A stretch of DNA of 57,504 nucleotides, from positions 1 through 57,504 of the forward strand of contig CAIMMO010000243.1 of NCBI GenBank assembly GCA_903842595.1, given 5' to 3'. This DNA is from an uncultured Alphaproteobacteria bacterium (GTDB lineage: Bacteria > Pseudomonadota > Alphaproteobacteria > Caulobacterales > Hyphomonadaceae). This document shows, piece by piece, positions 36,676-45,351 of this stretch (its first letter is position 1; each line of letters opens with the position of its first letter). A program made the translations under genes and the position numbers. The notes beneath the pieces were generated by a model that was not told the DNA's origin, ran no database searches, and saw only the letters and a program-made list of their open reading frames with translations.

Positions 36676-38238
36676 CTAGAGCCCGCCGCCCACGCCCCTT
36701 GCGCGCGAGTGACTCGGCCGCTTGACCGCCGCCGGCGACAGCGCCAGCACACGCGCATGTCCGACCCAGTCATCCCGGCGGATACGCCCGCGGAAGTGCA
36801 TCAACTTGCTCTCGACCCAGTCGATCTCCTGCGGCGTCCATTCCGCAACCTGCCAGAAATAGTAGACTCCGAGATCGTGCAGCAACGCGCGCAGCATGGG
36901 CCCGACGCCATCGATAGCTTCGAGATCGTCCGGCGGACCAAAAGCGGGCTCCGACAGCAGGTTGGCTTCGTCGTTCGCACGCCGGAAGGCGTTGATCGGA
37001 TCAGTCTCACGCTCGGGCCGGGCTGGCGCGGGTTGCGGCTCGGGCTGGCGTACAACGTGGAGCGGCGGCGCCATGCGTCCGTCAGACCCGTCAGCGCGCT
37101 GCACAAGTGCATCGGCCCGCGAACGAAGCATGTGGTGCACAGCGGCGAGACCGTACTCGATCGCCGTCAGCCGGTTCTCCAGCGCCACCAGATCGCGCCG
37201 GTTATCGATTGCCCGAACAGCGCCGATGACTGGCGACATGTCCGGCCCCGGCATGCTGCCGATGGCTTCTTCGATCCCGGCCAGACGCCGGTCGATCGGC
37301 TTCATCGCCTGCGCGTTGCGAACTTCCGACTGGAGGCTGGCAAGCGCTGCATCAAGCGCTGAGAGCCGGCCGAACAGCGGCCCGAGATCCTGAGGCGGCT
37401 TGTCGAGGGCGACGACAAAGGCTTCGAGATCGGCCAGAGATGCATGCAGCGGCTGAAGGTTCGGCTGCGGCAGGCTTGCGATCGACGCCTGGACCTCGCC
37501 CAGCCGCGTCTGGATCGGCGCGACATCGGGAATTCGGATATTGGCGACGGCAGCATGGATCTCCGACAGGCGCTGCTGGAGGGGCGCGAGGTCAGGCGTG
37601 CGCACCGCGCCAATAGCGCTGGAGATCGTCGTAAAGCGGCCAGAGATCGCATCCATGTCGGCGCGACGCGTCGTCTCAAGTCTCGCGCCGAGATCGGTCA
37701 TCCGGGGCTCGAGCGCGTTGATTGTCAGGCCAAGAGAAGCCAGTCCGGCATGCACAGGTCCAAGGTCCACATCCTTCAGTTTCTCAAGCGCCGCCTCAAG
37801 CCGACCAAGGCGTTCCTCGAGTGCGGGGCGGACTTGCGACACGGCAGTGTCGACCTCGGAAACGCGCGCAAGCACCGGATCAAGCGAGAAGGCGGCAAGG
37901 CGCGCCTCGAGCGCATCGATGCGCTGCTGCACCGGCGTCAGGTCCGCCTCGGGCAACCTGATGTCGGCGACCGAGCGGCGGATGCCCTGCAGCGTGTCCT
38001 CGATCGGCGCAAGGTTGACGGGCTTCTGCCCGGCCAGCGCTGCAAGCATAGTCGCCGCCTGCGTCGCTACGTCGTCACGTGTGGCGAGGTTTGCGACGTG
38101 ATTGGCCTGCTCCAGCAGCCGCTCGCGACTCTGCGCCAGCGATTCAAAGCGCCGGTTCAACCACCACCACATCAGGCCGCCGCCTAACGCCGCGGCAAGC
38201 AGCATTAGAGTAAAGATCTGGAGAAGCAGGAACCACAT
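36676..38238 (-). CDS. Membrane-anchored helical repeat protein with C-terminal helix-hairpin-helix domain
   Basis: No named gene. The 520-residue protein has one N-terminal membrane helix (3-27) followed by NRR, which by the positive-inside rule puts the rest in the cytoplasm. Residues 73-345 contain about eight to ten degenerate 22-26-residue units of the form P-D-[LV]-x-P-[LI]-x-x-R-L, clearest at 215, 237, 259 and 283. A proline-rich linker (385-415) leads to a helix-hairpin-helix-type domain (437-500: DDLEAIDGVGPMLRALLHDLG, then DWVGHARVL), as seen in COG3743-like proteins. It is 11 bp downstream of the OmpA-type gene on the same strand. The layout resembles RmuC (anchor, long helical region, DNA-related end) without its nuclease; DNA binding is inference. 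Confidence 0.75.
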   Translation of the reverse strand: MWFLLLQIFTLMLLAAALGGGLMWWWLNRRFESLAQSRERLLEQANHVANLATRDDVATQAATMLAALAGQKPVNLAPIEDTLQGIRRSVADIRLPEADLTPVQQRIDALEARLAAFSLDPVLARVSEVDTAVSQVRPALEERLGRLEAALEKLKDVDLGPVHAGLASLGLTINALEPRMTDLGARLETTRRADMDAISGRFTTISSAIGAVRTPDLAPLQQRLSEIHAAVANIRIPDVAPIQTRLGEVQASIASLPQPNLQPLHASLADLEAFVVALDKPPQDLGPLFGRLSALDAALASLQSEVRNAQAMKPIDRRLAGIEEAIGSMPGPDMSPVIGAVRAIDNRRDLVALENRLTAIEYGLAAVHHMLRSRADALVQRADGSDGRMAPPLHVVRQPEPQPAPARPERETDPINAFRRANDEANLLSEPAFGPPDDLEAIDGVGPMLRALLHDLGVYYFWQVAEWTPQEIDWVESKLMHFRGRIRRDDWVGHARVLALSPAAVKRPSHSRARGVGGGL

Positions 38239-38249
38239 GATCTTGTCCG

Positions 38250-39116
38250 TCAGGTAGGCGATGAACGCAGTGTGCGGATTTCAATTCGACGATTGCGGGC
38301 TCGGCCCTGTTCGGAGCCGTTGGTGGCGACAGGATCAGCGGCGCCCATCCCTTGCGCGACCAGCCTGTCGGCGGCGACCCCGCGCGCGATGAGTTCTGCG
38401 CGCACCGCCTCGGCGCGGCGCAGGCTCAAGCTCGTATTGGCCGCCGCCCGGCCAACATTGTCGGTGTGGCCCGCTATGCCGAGGGACCCGCGGCAATATC
38501 CGGCAGCAGAAGCTATCGCATCGAGCAGCGCAACGCTGCCGGCGCCGATCGCGGCGCTGTTGGTCGCAAACTCGATGCGTGCGCTGGAGAGCAGCCCCGC
38601 CATCGTCTCATCGCACGCCGCAGCTTCCGCGGGCGAAGGCGGCGTTGCCGCGCCAGGATCATCAATGTGTGGCCTCAATTCCCCCGGCAGCAGTGGCTCA
38701 TCAACCCACGTGAACTGGCCGATCACCCACGTCGCCGGAGCAGCTTGCCCAAACAACGTGTTGGCCTTGGCCTGCATCACGGCCTGCTCTGCTGCCGCGG
38801 CAGCCTCACGCGAGGGTGGACGCCCCTCCAGCACCACCCATTGGCCCGACGCCGACGCCGTCGCCCAGGTCGCCCCCGATCTCTGCAGCGCCGCCCGCGC
38901 TGACGCCTCCGTCACCGCCTGCACCTCACCGAACGCGAAAGGCACAAGCGCCACGATCATCAGCATCGCCAGCCCGAGCAGCGGGACCACTCCATAGGGC
39001 ACGAAGGGATAGCGAGAGGCGGCTAACTGCACCGTCAAAGCGGGCAGGCCGGAGTGAAGCCGATCTGGCCAGGGCTTGTCCGGCCGGATTTGATCTGGGG
39101 TGGGCGGTTGATCCAT
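38250..39116 (-). CDS. Inner-membrane OmpA-family peptidoglycan-binding protein
   Basis: From ATG 39116 (GGAAGGG upstream) it is 288 residues. A cytoplasmic N-terminal stretch (1-38) is followed by one membrane helix (about 40-62), a BON-like segment (70-135, SGQWVVLEGRPPSREAAAAA) and an OmpA-type domain (about 165-285) with the TDNVGRAAANTSLSLRRAEAV and NRRIEIRTL signatures that bind diaminopimelate in peptidoglycan. So the C-terminus is periplasmic. The next gene, 11 bp on, is a membrane-anchored protein on the other face of the membrane; the pair is probably one unit. The longer frame upstream is excluded. Confidence 0.85.
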   Translation of the reverse strand: MDQPPTPDQIRPDKPWPDRLHSGLPALTVQLAASRYPFVPYGVVPLLGLAMLMIVALVPFAFGEVQAVTEASARAALQRSGATWATASASGQWVVLEGRPPSREAAAAAEQAVMQAKANTLFGQAAPATWVIGQFTWVDEPLLPGELRPHIDDPGAATPPSPAEAAACDETMAGLLSSARIEFATNSAAIGAGSVALLDAIASAAGYCRGSLGIAGHTDNVGRAAANTSLSLRRAEAVRAELIARGVAADRLVAQGMGAADPVATNGSEQGRARNRRIEIRTLRSSPT

Positions 39117-39251
39117 GAACCCTTCCGAGCGGCCTTTCTGGCCTGCCTGAACCTTATGCCGCAGTCTGCCGGGAAAGCCGATGGCGGTCTCTCGCGACGC
39201 GAATCGACAGGTTTGCGGACAAATTGAGCCGAATTTGGCCAAGAACGCGCC

Positions 39252-39280
39252 TTGCGGGGCCCCGGCCCCTCACTTATAAG
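39252..39280 (+). promoter_or_regulatory. Putative sigma-70 promoter of rplY
   Basis: TTGCGG (39252-39257), a 17-base spacer and TATAAG (39275-39280), 100 bases before the rplY start. Spacing is ideal. Confidence 0.5.
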
Positions 39281-39379
39281 CCGCGCTTCCCGAAGGGACG
39301 CGATTGTCGCGGCCTGTGTAGTCAGGGTGGCAGCTCTCCTTCAATGGAGGCCAGCCATCAGGGCGAAACGGAGAGCAAG

Positions 39380-40105
39380 ATGTCGAAACCCCAGATCGTT
39401 CTTAATGTCGACGTGCGCGAGCGCACCGGCCGCGGTGGCGCGCGCGAAGTCCGCCGCACGGGCCGGGTACCCGCCGTGCTCTACGGCGGCGACAAGGCCC
39501 CGGTTCCGATCTCGATCGACAAGAAGACCATCAACATCGCCCTCAAGTCCGGCAAGTTCCTGTCTCACACCGTGACTCTGGAATACAAAGGTGAGCGCCA
39601 GCTGGTGTTCGCGCAGGACATCCAGTTCCACCCGGTCACCGATGAGCCGACACACCTCGACCTCTACCGGGTCGAGCCCGGCCAGATCATACGCGTCGCC
39701 GTTCCGGTTCATGTTACCGGCCAGGGCGTGTCCCCCGGCATCAAGCGTGGCGGCGCCATGAACATCGTTCGCCACGAAATCTGGCTCTATGCCCCGGCCG
39801 ACAACATTCCGGAACATCTCGAGGCGGACGTTTCGTCGATGGAAATCGGCGACGCGCTCAAGATCTCTGCGATTGAGTTGCCGGAAGGCGTTCGCCCGAC
39901 AATCGAGGGCCGCGACTTCACCATCATCACCATCGCAGGCCGCAAGGCCAAAGACGACGTGGCCGAGGACAAACCGGCCGCCGACGCCGCAGCGCCTGCC
40001 GCCGCCGCTCCTGCTGCTGGCGCCAAGGCGGCCGCTCCGGCTGCTGGCGCGAAAGCCGCCGCTGCTCCGGCCAAGGCTGCGCCTGCTGCGCCGAAGAAGA
40101 AGTAG
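39380..40105 (+). CDS. rplY: 50S ribosomal protein L25, CTC type
   Basis: Binds 5S rRNA. 241 residues from ATG 39380 (GGAGAGCAAG upstream). N-terminal L25 domain (RERTGRGGAREVRRTGRVPAV and FLSHTVTLEY) plus a TL5 C-terminal domain (GVSPGIKRGGAMNIVRHEI), with an Ala/Pro/Lys low-complexity tail of about 45 residues. An upstream in-frame ATG at 39344 is possible but less family-like. Followed by pth, the common rplY-pth pairing. Confidence 0.94.
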   Translation: MSKPQIVLNVDVRERTGRGGAREVRRTGRVPAVLYGGDKAPVPISIDKKTINIALKSGKFLSHTVTLEYKGERQLVFAQDIQFHPVTDEPTHLDLYRVEPGQIIRVAVPVHVTGQGVSPGIKRGGAMNIVRHEIWLYAPADNIPEHLEADVSSMEIGDALKISAIELPEGVRPTIEGRDFTIITIAGRKAKDDVAEDKPAADAAAPAAAAPAAGAKAAAPAAGAKAAAAPAKAAPAAPKKK

Positions 40106-40114
40106 GAATGTAGA

Positions 40115-40140
40115 GCCGGCGCATCATCCGATGCGCCGGC
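40115..40140 (+). terminator. Strong hairpin between rplY and pth
   Basis: GCCGGCGCATC (40115-40125), loop ATCC, GATGCGCCGGC (40130-40140): an 11-bp perfect stem 9 bases after the rplY stop. The following sequence (CCATTCTT) has only a weak T-run, so it may attenuate or stabilise the mRNA rather than fully terminate before pth. Confidence 0.6.
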
Positions 40141-40161
40141 CCATTCTTCGGGACGGCTCTG

Positions 40162-40794
40162 ATGCTGCTCATCGTGGGCCTTGGAAACCCCGGCGCGAAA
40201 TACGCCGGCAATCGCCACAACATCGGCTACATGGCCGTGGACCGCTTCGCGTCGAAACACGCGTTCGGCCCTTGGCGCACGCGCTTCCAGGGTGAAGTCG
40301 CCGAAGGCGCGCTGTCTGCCGACAACGGCACGAAGGTGAAAGCGCTGCTGCTCAAACCCCAGACCTTCATGAACAATTCCGGCCATTCCGTCGGCGAGGC
40401 CATGCGGTTCCACAAAGTCACGCCGGCCAACACGGTGGTCTTCTATGACGAGATCGACCTCGCGCCCGGCCGCTTCCGTATGAAGACCGGCGGCGGCGCA
40501 GCTGGCCACAACGGCATCCGCTCGATCATCGCACAGGCAAGCCCAGAGGTTCGCCGCGCCCGGATGGGCGTAGGCCATCCAGGCGTGAAGGAACTCGTAC
40601 ACGCCCACGTGCTGTCGGATTTCGCCAAGGCCGATCAGCCCTGGCTCACGGCCCTGATTGACGCCTGCGCCGAAGCACTGCCCCTGCTGCTTGCCAACAG
40701 CGATGACAAATACCAGACCGAAGTGATGCGTCTTGCGCCCGCGCCGAAGAGCGACCCACGCAAGCCACCAGTTGATGACAAGGAACCGAGCTGA
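40162..40794 (+). CDS. pth: Peptidyl-tRNA hydrolase
   Basis: Recycles peptidyl-tRNA released from stalled ribosomes. 210 residues with [24 protein letters not shown] including the catalytic histidine in [25 protein letters not shown] and [13 protein letters not shown]. Length is slightly above the usual 190-200 because of a polar tail. The stop overlaps the ychF start by one base. Confidence 0.96.
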   Translation: MLLIVGLGNPGAKYAGNRHNIGYMAVDRFASKHAFGPWRTRFQGEVAEGALSADNGTKVKALLLKPQTFMNNSGHSVGEAMRFHKVTPANTVVFYDEIDLAPGRFRMKTGGGAAGHNGIRSIIAQASPEVRRARMGVGHPGVKELVHAHVLSDFAKADQPWLTALIDACAEALPLLLANSDDKYQTEVMRLAPAPKSDPRKPPVDDKEPS

Positions 40795-41891
40795 TGGGCT
40801 TCAAGGCCGGAATCGTGGGCCTGCCGAATGTCGGCAAGTCGACCCTGTTCAACGCCCTGACCCGCACCGCGGCGGCGCAGGCTGCGAACTATCCCTTCTG
40901 CACCATCGAGCCAAACGTCGGAGACGTCGCGATGCCTGAGCCGCGTCTCGACGTGCTGGCGAAGATCGCGGGCTCGAAGGAGATTATCCCGACCCGGATG
41001 AACTTCGTGGACATCGCCGGCCTGGTCAAAGGCGCGAGCAAGGGCGAAGGCCTTGGCAACCAGTTTCTCGCCACCATCCGCGAAGTCGACGCCGTCGCCT
41101 ACGTCCTCCGGTGTTTCGAGGATGACGACATCACGCACGTCTCTGGCAAGATCGACCCGCTCTCCGACTTCGAAGTCGTCGAGACCGAGCTGATGCTTGC
41201 CGACATGGACTCGCTGGAGAAGCGCCGCCTCAACGTCGAGAAGAAGGCCAAGGGCGGCGACAAGGAAGCCATCCAGACGCTTGAACTCCTGAAGCTTGCG
41301 CTTGAACAGCTGAACGCTGGCAAACCCGCGCGCCGCGCCAAGATTTCCGCCGAGGATCAGAAGGCGTGGAAGATGCTCCAACTGCTAACATCGAAACCGG
41401 TCTTCTACATCTGCAACGTTGACGAAAACTCGGCAGGAACCGGCAACAGTTTTTCCGACGCCGTCGTGGCACACGCCAAGGCCGAAGGCTCCGCCGCCGT
41501 GGTCATATCCGCCAAGATCGAAAGCGAAACCGCCGTTCTCTCGGACGACGAGCAGAAGGAATTTCTCGAAAGCCTCGGCCTCGAAGAACCCGGACTCAAC
41601 CGCGTCATCCGCGCCGGCTACGAACTGCTCGGCCTGCAGACTTATTTCACCGTCGGCCCCAAGGAAGCGCGCGCCTGGACGATCAAGAAGGGCACCACCG
41701 CCCCGCAGGCAGCCGGCGTCATCCACGGCGATTTCGAGAAGGGCTTCATCAAGGCCGAAACAATCGCCTACGACGACTACGTCAAGTTCAAGGGTGAGAG
41801 CGGCGCCAAGGAAGCCGGCAAGGCTCGACAGGAAGGCAAGGAATACATCGTCCAGGACGGCGACGTGATGCACTTCCGGTTCAACGTCTGA
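40794..41891 (+). CDS. ychF: Redox-regulated ATPase YchF
   Basis: Universally conserved Obg-family P-loop protein that prefers ATP. 365 residues with the P-loop [15 protein letters not shown], the switch [22 protein letters not shown], a helical insert and a C-terminal TGS domain ending [11 protein letters not shown]. Length and motifs are normal. Translationally coupled to pth. Confidence 0.97.
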   Translation: MGFKAGIVGLPNVGKSTLFNALTRTAAAQAANYPFCTIEPNVGDVAMPEPRLDVLAKIAGSKEIIPTRMNFVDIAGLVKGASKGEGLGNQFLATIREVDAVAYVLRCFEDDDITHVSGKIDPLSDFEVVETELMLADMDSLEKRRLNVEKKAKGGDKEAIQTLELLKLALEQLNAGKPARRAKISAEDQKAWKMLQLLTSKPVFYICNVDENSAGTGNSFSDAVVAHAKAEGSAAVVISAKIESETAVLSDDEQKEFLESLGLEEPGLNRVIRAGYELLGLQTYFTVGPKEARAWTIKKGTTAPQAAGVIHGDFEKGFIKAETIAYDDYVKFKGESGAKEAGKARQEGKEYIVQDGDVMHFRFNV

Positions 41892-41896
41892 TCGAC

Positions 41897-41968
41897 GGCT
41901 GGAAGCCCGCCCTCGTCCTTCGAGCCGCCGCTTCGCAGCTGCTCAGGACGAGGGCGGACTCTCCAGCC
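41897..41968. terminator. Long bidirectional hairpin between ychF and the amidohydrolase gene
   Basis: GGCTGGA (41897-41903) pairs with TCCAGCC (41962-41968), and inside it CCGCCCTCGTCCT pairs with AGGACGAGGGCGG across a loop that itself contains inverted motifs. It fills the whole 82-bp gap between two convergent genes. It could terminate both. The CCTCGTCCTTCGAG style resembles dispersed intergenic repeats of alphaproteobacteria. Confidence 0.65.
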
Positions 41969-41973
41969 GCGCC

Positions 41974-44900
41974 TCACTCCCAGTAATACGGCGGCTTCTT
42001 TGCGTTACCTGGCGCGATCTCGTCCATCGTAACCGGGTTGTACAGGCGACCATTCACCATCACCCCGGACACCTTGTCAGAGTTGCGGATGTTCTCCAGC
42101 GGGTTAGCATCCAGCACCACAAGATCGGCCAGCTTGCCCACCTCGATCGTGCCGATGTCCTTCTCGAAGCCCAGCTTGCGCGCGGGCATGATGGTGGCCG
42201 TCTTCAGGGCATCCAGCGGCGAGAAGCCGCCGCGCGCGAACGACCACATCTCCCAGTGCGCCGCGAGTCCCTCCTGCTGACCATGCGCGCCGATCGAGAC
42301 GTTGACGCCCCGGTCGAACAGCTGCTTCGACGTAGCGGCCGACTTGCCGTCAACGAAATCCTCTTCCGGCGCCTGTGTCCGCCGCACGCTGCTCGGCTGC
42401 AGGATATGCGGCGGCACATGCCGCGACAGGATCGGATGGCGCCAGACATCCATGTGCGAGCGCCAGTACGGATCGGCCGCCAGCCCGCCATAGGTGACGA
42501 CCAGCGTCGGCGTGTAGGCAACCTTTGTCTGCGCGAAAAAGCTCACGACGTCTTCATACAGCGCCATCTGCGGGATGTTGTGCTCCAGCGCGGTGTTGCC
42601 GTCGGCGATCAGCGCGATGTCCTGCGCGAACAGCGAGGCCCCCTCGGCCACAACCTGGATGTTTTCAGCAATACTGGCTGCAACCACTTGCTGACGCTGG
42701 TTGCGCCGCGGCTGGTTGTAGTTCTTGATGCCCGCTGCGCCCTGCACTTTCAGTCTTCGCACATGCGCCAGGGCGTCGTCATAGTCCTTGATGTCATTGA
42801 GCGTGCCGCGGCTGCGTGCGCCATAGACAATCTCGCCGGTCGAGAATGTACGCGGTCCGACGATCAGCCCGGCGCGCTGCAATTCTTCCGATACAAACGC
42901 TTCGCTCGCCGCATTCGACGGATCAAAGACAGTCGTAACGCCCAGGGCAAGGTGCGCCAGCGCGCTCCAGTTCTGGTTCGGGATGATGTCATCATCGCCC
43001 TGAGGACCATGCGCGTGCGCATCGATCAGGCCCGGGATGATGGTCTTGCCCTCGAGATCAATCGTCCGGGCGCCCGGCGCCACCGGCACTGAAGATGCAG
43101 GACCAACCCGCGTGATGCGGTTGTCATTTATGACGATCACGCCGTCCTCAATGACGCCGCCATTGCTGTCCGCCATCGTCACGATGCGCGCGCCCGTAAG
43201 GACCAGCACTCCGGAAGGCTTCGCAGCGGCGACCGAGATAGACAGGTCCACGCCATCTTCCGGCGGCTTGTAGGAGGACTTGTCGTCGTCCGTCGCCGGC
43301 GCCAGCGGCATCATCGCATCGATACTCGCCGAGTACAGCGTCGGTCCGAGGCTCCAGTTCAACTGCCGCCCGCCATCCGTCCACGAGAGATAAGTCGCCC
43401 CGCCGGCGCTGGCTTTCACCACAGGCATTGCGGACCCACCCTTGCCCGCGCCGATCTCCTGCGGCCCCGCCGCAAGCGGCATCACATAGGCCGCATAGTT
43501 GTCACGGAAACCGATGTGGCGGCCGTCAGGCGAGACATCATAGCCCGCCACCATGTCGCCCTTGGCATGCGTTCGCTCGGCTTCGCCATTCAGATCGACC
43601 GAGACCAGCACACCCTCCTGCTTCTCAGAGCGCGTCAGGAAGATACGGTCATTGCTGGCTCCAAAGTGCGGAAAGCTTCCGTCATCCGTCACCCTGGACA
43701 TGGCGCCGCCCGCCGTGGCGATACGATATACGCCGGGATCGTCAGATCGCAGATCCGACAGGAGATAGCCGCCCGAGCCCCGCTCGAACACGATCGCCTG
43801 TCCATCCGGCGAGAAACGCGGACGTCGATAGTGGCCAGGCACTGCCGTCACAAGGCGACCACCCGAACCATTGGCGTTCACGACCCGGATGCGGCCCATC
43901 CCGGCATCGGTCCACTCGACATAGACCAACCGTTGTCCATCGCGCGACCACGATGGAAACAACTCCATCTCCTGCCCACGCGTCTGCGTCAGCCGCGTCG
44001 GCGCGCCATTCGGAAGCTGCTTCGCATAGAGCTTGCCGAGGCTCTCGAACACGACGCGCTTGCCATCCGGCGACACAGAGACAAAGCGCGGCATCTTCGT
44101 GCGGAACGTATCCGGCGCGACCTCGATCTTTGGCTGCGGCGGATCGATCACCACGCGCGTGTCGTTCACGCGGAACGGTATCACCTGCGACGCACCGCTC
44201 ATGTCGACGCGGCGGATCTTGCCGCCCGCCCAGAACACGATCGACTTCGAGTCCGGCGTCCAGTCCATGTTCGGATAGAGCCCGTTGACCGCCCACGTCT
44301 CCTGGAGGTCCTGGTCGAGCGCATCGTAAAGCTTGGTGAGATCGCCCGTCTCCAGGTCCTTAACATAGAGCTTCGACAGGTTCCGATCGCGTCGCACGAA
44401 CGCGAGCTTCTTGCCGTCCGGAGAGGGCGTCGGCCGCGTCGCGCCGCCCGCGCCCTGCACAGCCGTGGTCACCTGGCCCGTCGAGAACTCATATTTCTCG
44501 ATCTCGAACAGGCTGCCGTTGGAATCCTGCGCGTACTCGAAGATCGGCCCCGGCGAGACGTTGCGCGTGTAGTAGAAACTGCCGCCATCCGGGGCATACA
44601 CCGGCTCGCCCAGCTCCTTCTGCAGAGACTCGCTCGCCTTCTTCACCGCGACATAGCCGTCGCCACCGCCGACGTGATAGACCCAGATCTCGCCTGTGCC
44701 GAGGGAACGCGCCGTCGTGAAATGCTTGCGCGCCGCGATGAACCGACCATCCGGGCTCCAGGCTGGCTGGTTCAGCAAGCGGAACTCTTCCTTGGTCAAC
44801 TGGCGCTTGTCCGACCCGTCGACATTCATCAGCCAGATATTGTCGCCGCCGCCTCGATCGCTGGTGAAGGCGATGCGCTTTCCGTCCGGAGAGAACTGCG

Positions 44901-45204
44901 GCTGCATCTCGTAGGGGAGCCCTTCGGCGATCCGCGTCGCTGTCCCGCCGGTGATCGGCATGGTGTAGATGTCGCCCAGCATGTCGAACGCGATCGTCCG
45001 CCCGTCCGGGCTGACATCGACGTCCATCCAGGTTCCCTCATCGACATCGATGTTGACCATCCGTGTCGGAAGGGGCGGAGCGGCGACATCCCATTTGGGC
45101 TTGTCCTTTTTCTCCTCCGCCGGCGGCTGGGGGGCTTCCTGCGCCACCGCTAGCGCCGCAGCCGCGACCACGGCGATCCCGCCAAGCATCAGTCGAAACA
45201 TCAT
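41974..45204 (-). CDS. Exported beta-propeller / amidohydrolase fusion protein
   Basis: From ATG 45204 (GGAGGGG 4 bases upstream) it is 1076 residues; the frame is open a further 735 bp but that part is the antisense of the MFS gene. Signal peptide at 1-21. Residues about 40-650 form TolB/WD40-like propeller blades with repeated SPDGxxIAF motifs (for example FSPDGKRIAFTSDRGGG). Residues about 670-1076 are a metal-dependent amidohydrolase: GKTIIPGLIDAHAHG near 730 with the HxH metal motif, and a C-terminal ADLVVLDANPLENI. The fusion is a known but poorly characterised family; the substrate is unknown. Confidence 0.9.
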   Translation of the reverse strand: MMFRLMLGGIAVVAAAALAVAQEAPQPPAEEKKDKPKWDVAAPPLPTRMVNIDVDEGTWMDVDVSPDGRTIAFDMLGDIYTMPITGGTATRIAEGLPYEMQPQFSPDGKRIAFTSDRGGGDNIWLMNVDGSDKRQLTKEEFRLLNQPAWSPDGRFIAARKHFTTARSLGTGEIWVYHVGGGDGYVAVKKASESLQKELGEPVYAPDGGSFYYTRNVSPGPIFEYAQDSNGSLFEIEKYEFSTGQVTTAVQGAGGATRPTPSPDGKKLAFVRRDRNLSKLYVKDLETGDLTKLYDALDQDLQETWAVNGLYPNMDWTPDSKSIVFWAGGKIRRVDMSGASQVIPFRVNDTRVVIDPPQPKIEVAPDTFRTKMPRFVSVSPDGKRVVFESLGKLYAKQLPNGAPTRLTQTRGQEMELFPSWSRDGQRLVYVEWTDAGMGRIRVVNANGSGGRLVTAVPGHYRRPRFSPDGQAIVFERGSGGYLLSDLRSDDPGVYRIATAGGAMSRVTDDGSFPHFGASNDRIFLTRSEKQEGVLVSVDLNGEAERTHAKGDMVAGYDVSPDGRHIGFRDNYAAYVMPLAAGPQEIGAGKGGSAMPVVKASAGGATYLSWTDGGRQLNWSLGPTLYSASIDAMMPLAPATDDDKSSYKPPEDGVDLSISVAAAKPSGVLVLTGARIVTMADSNGGVIEDGVIVINDNRITRVGPASSVPVAPGARTIDLEGKTIIPGLIDAHAHGPQGDDDIIPNQNWSALAHLALGVTTVFDPSNAASEAFVSEELQRAGLIVGPRTFSTGEIVYGARSRGTLNDIKDYDDALAHVRRLKVQGAAGIKNYNQPRRNQRQQVVAASIAENIQVVAEGASLFAQDIALIADGNTALEHNIPQMALYEDVVSFFAQTKVAYTPTLVVTYGGLAADPYWRSHMDVWRHPILSRHVPPHILQPSSVRRTQAPEEDFVDGKSAATSKQLFDRGVNVSIGAHGQQEGLAAHWEMWSFARGGFSPLDALKTATIMPARKLGFEKDIGTIEVGKLADLVVLDANPLENIRNSDKVSGVMVNGRLYNPVTMDEIAPGNAKKPPYYWE

Positions 45205-45351
45205 GAAACCCCTCCGGCACTGGCAAGAGCATAGACCCGCCTCGCAGCTGCCGGAAAGGGGCTTCGATCTCCCAAAAATATAGTCGCACGCGCAAGCCAG
45301 CGCCCTACCCAGCGCGTCAGAACATGGATACACCCGCCCAACCCTCGTTAC

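Noticed and set aside
43516-45153. Plus-strand open frame of 545 codons
   Set aside because: Antisense to the amidohydrolase fusion; the sense frame has a signal peptide, propeller and metal motifs.
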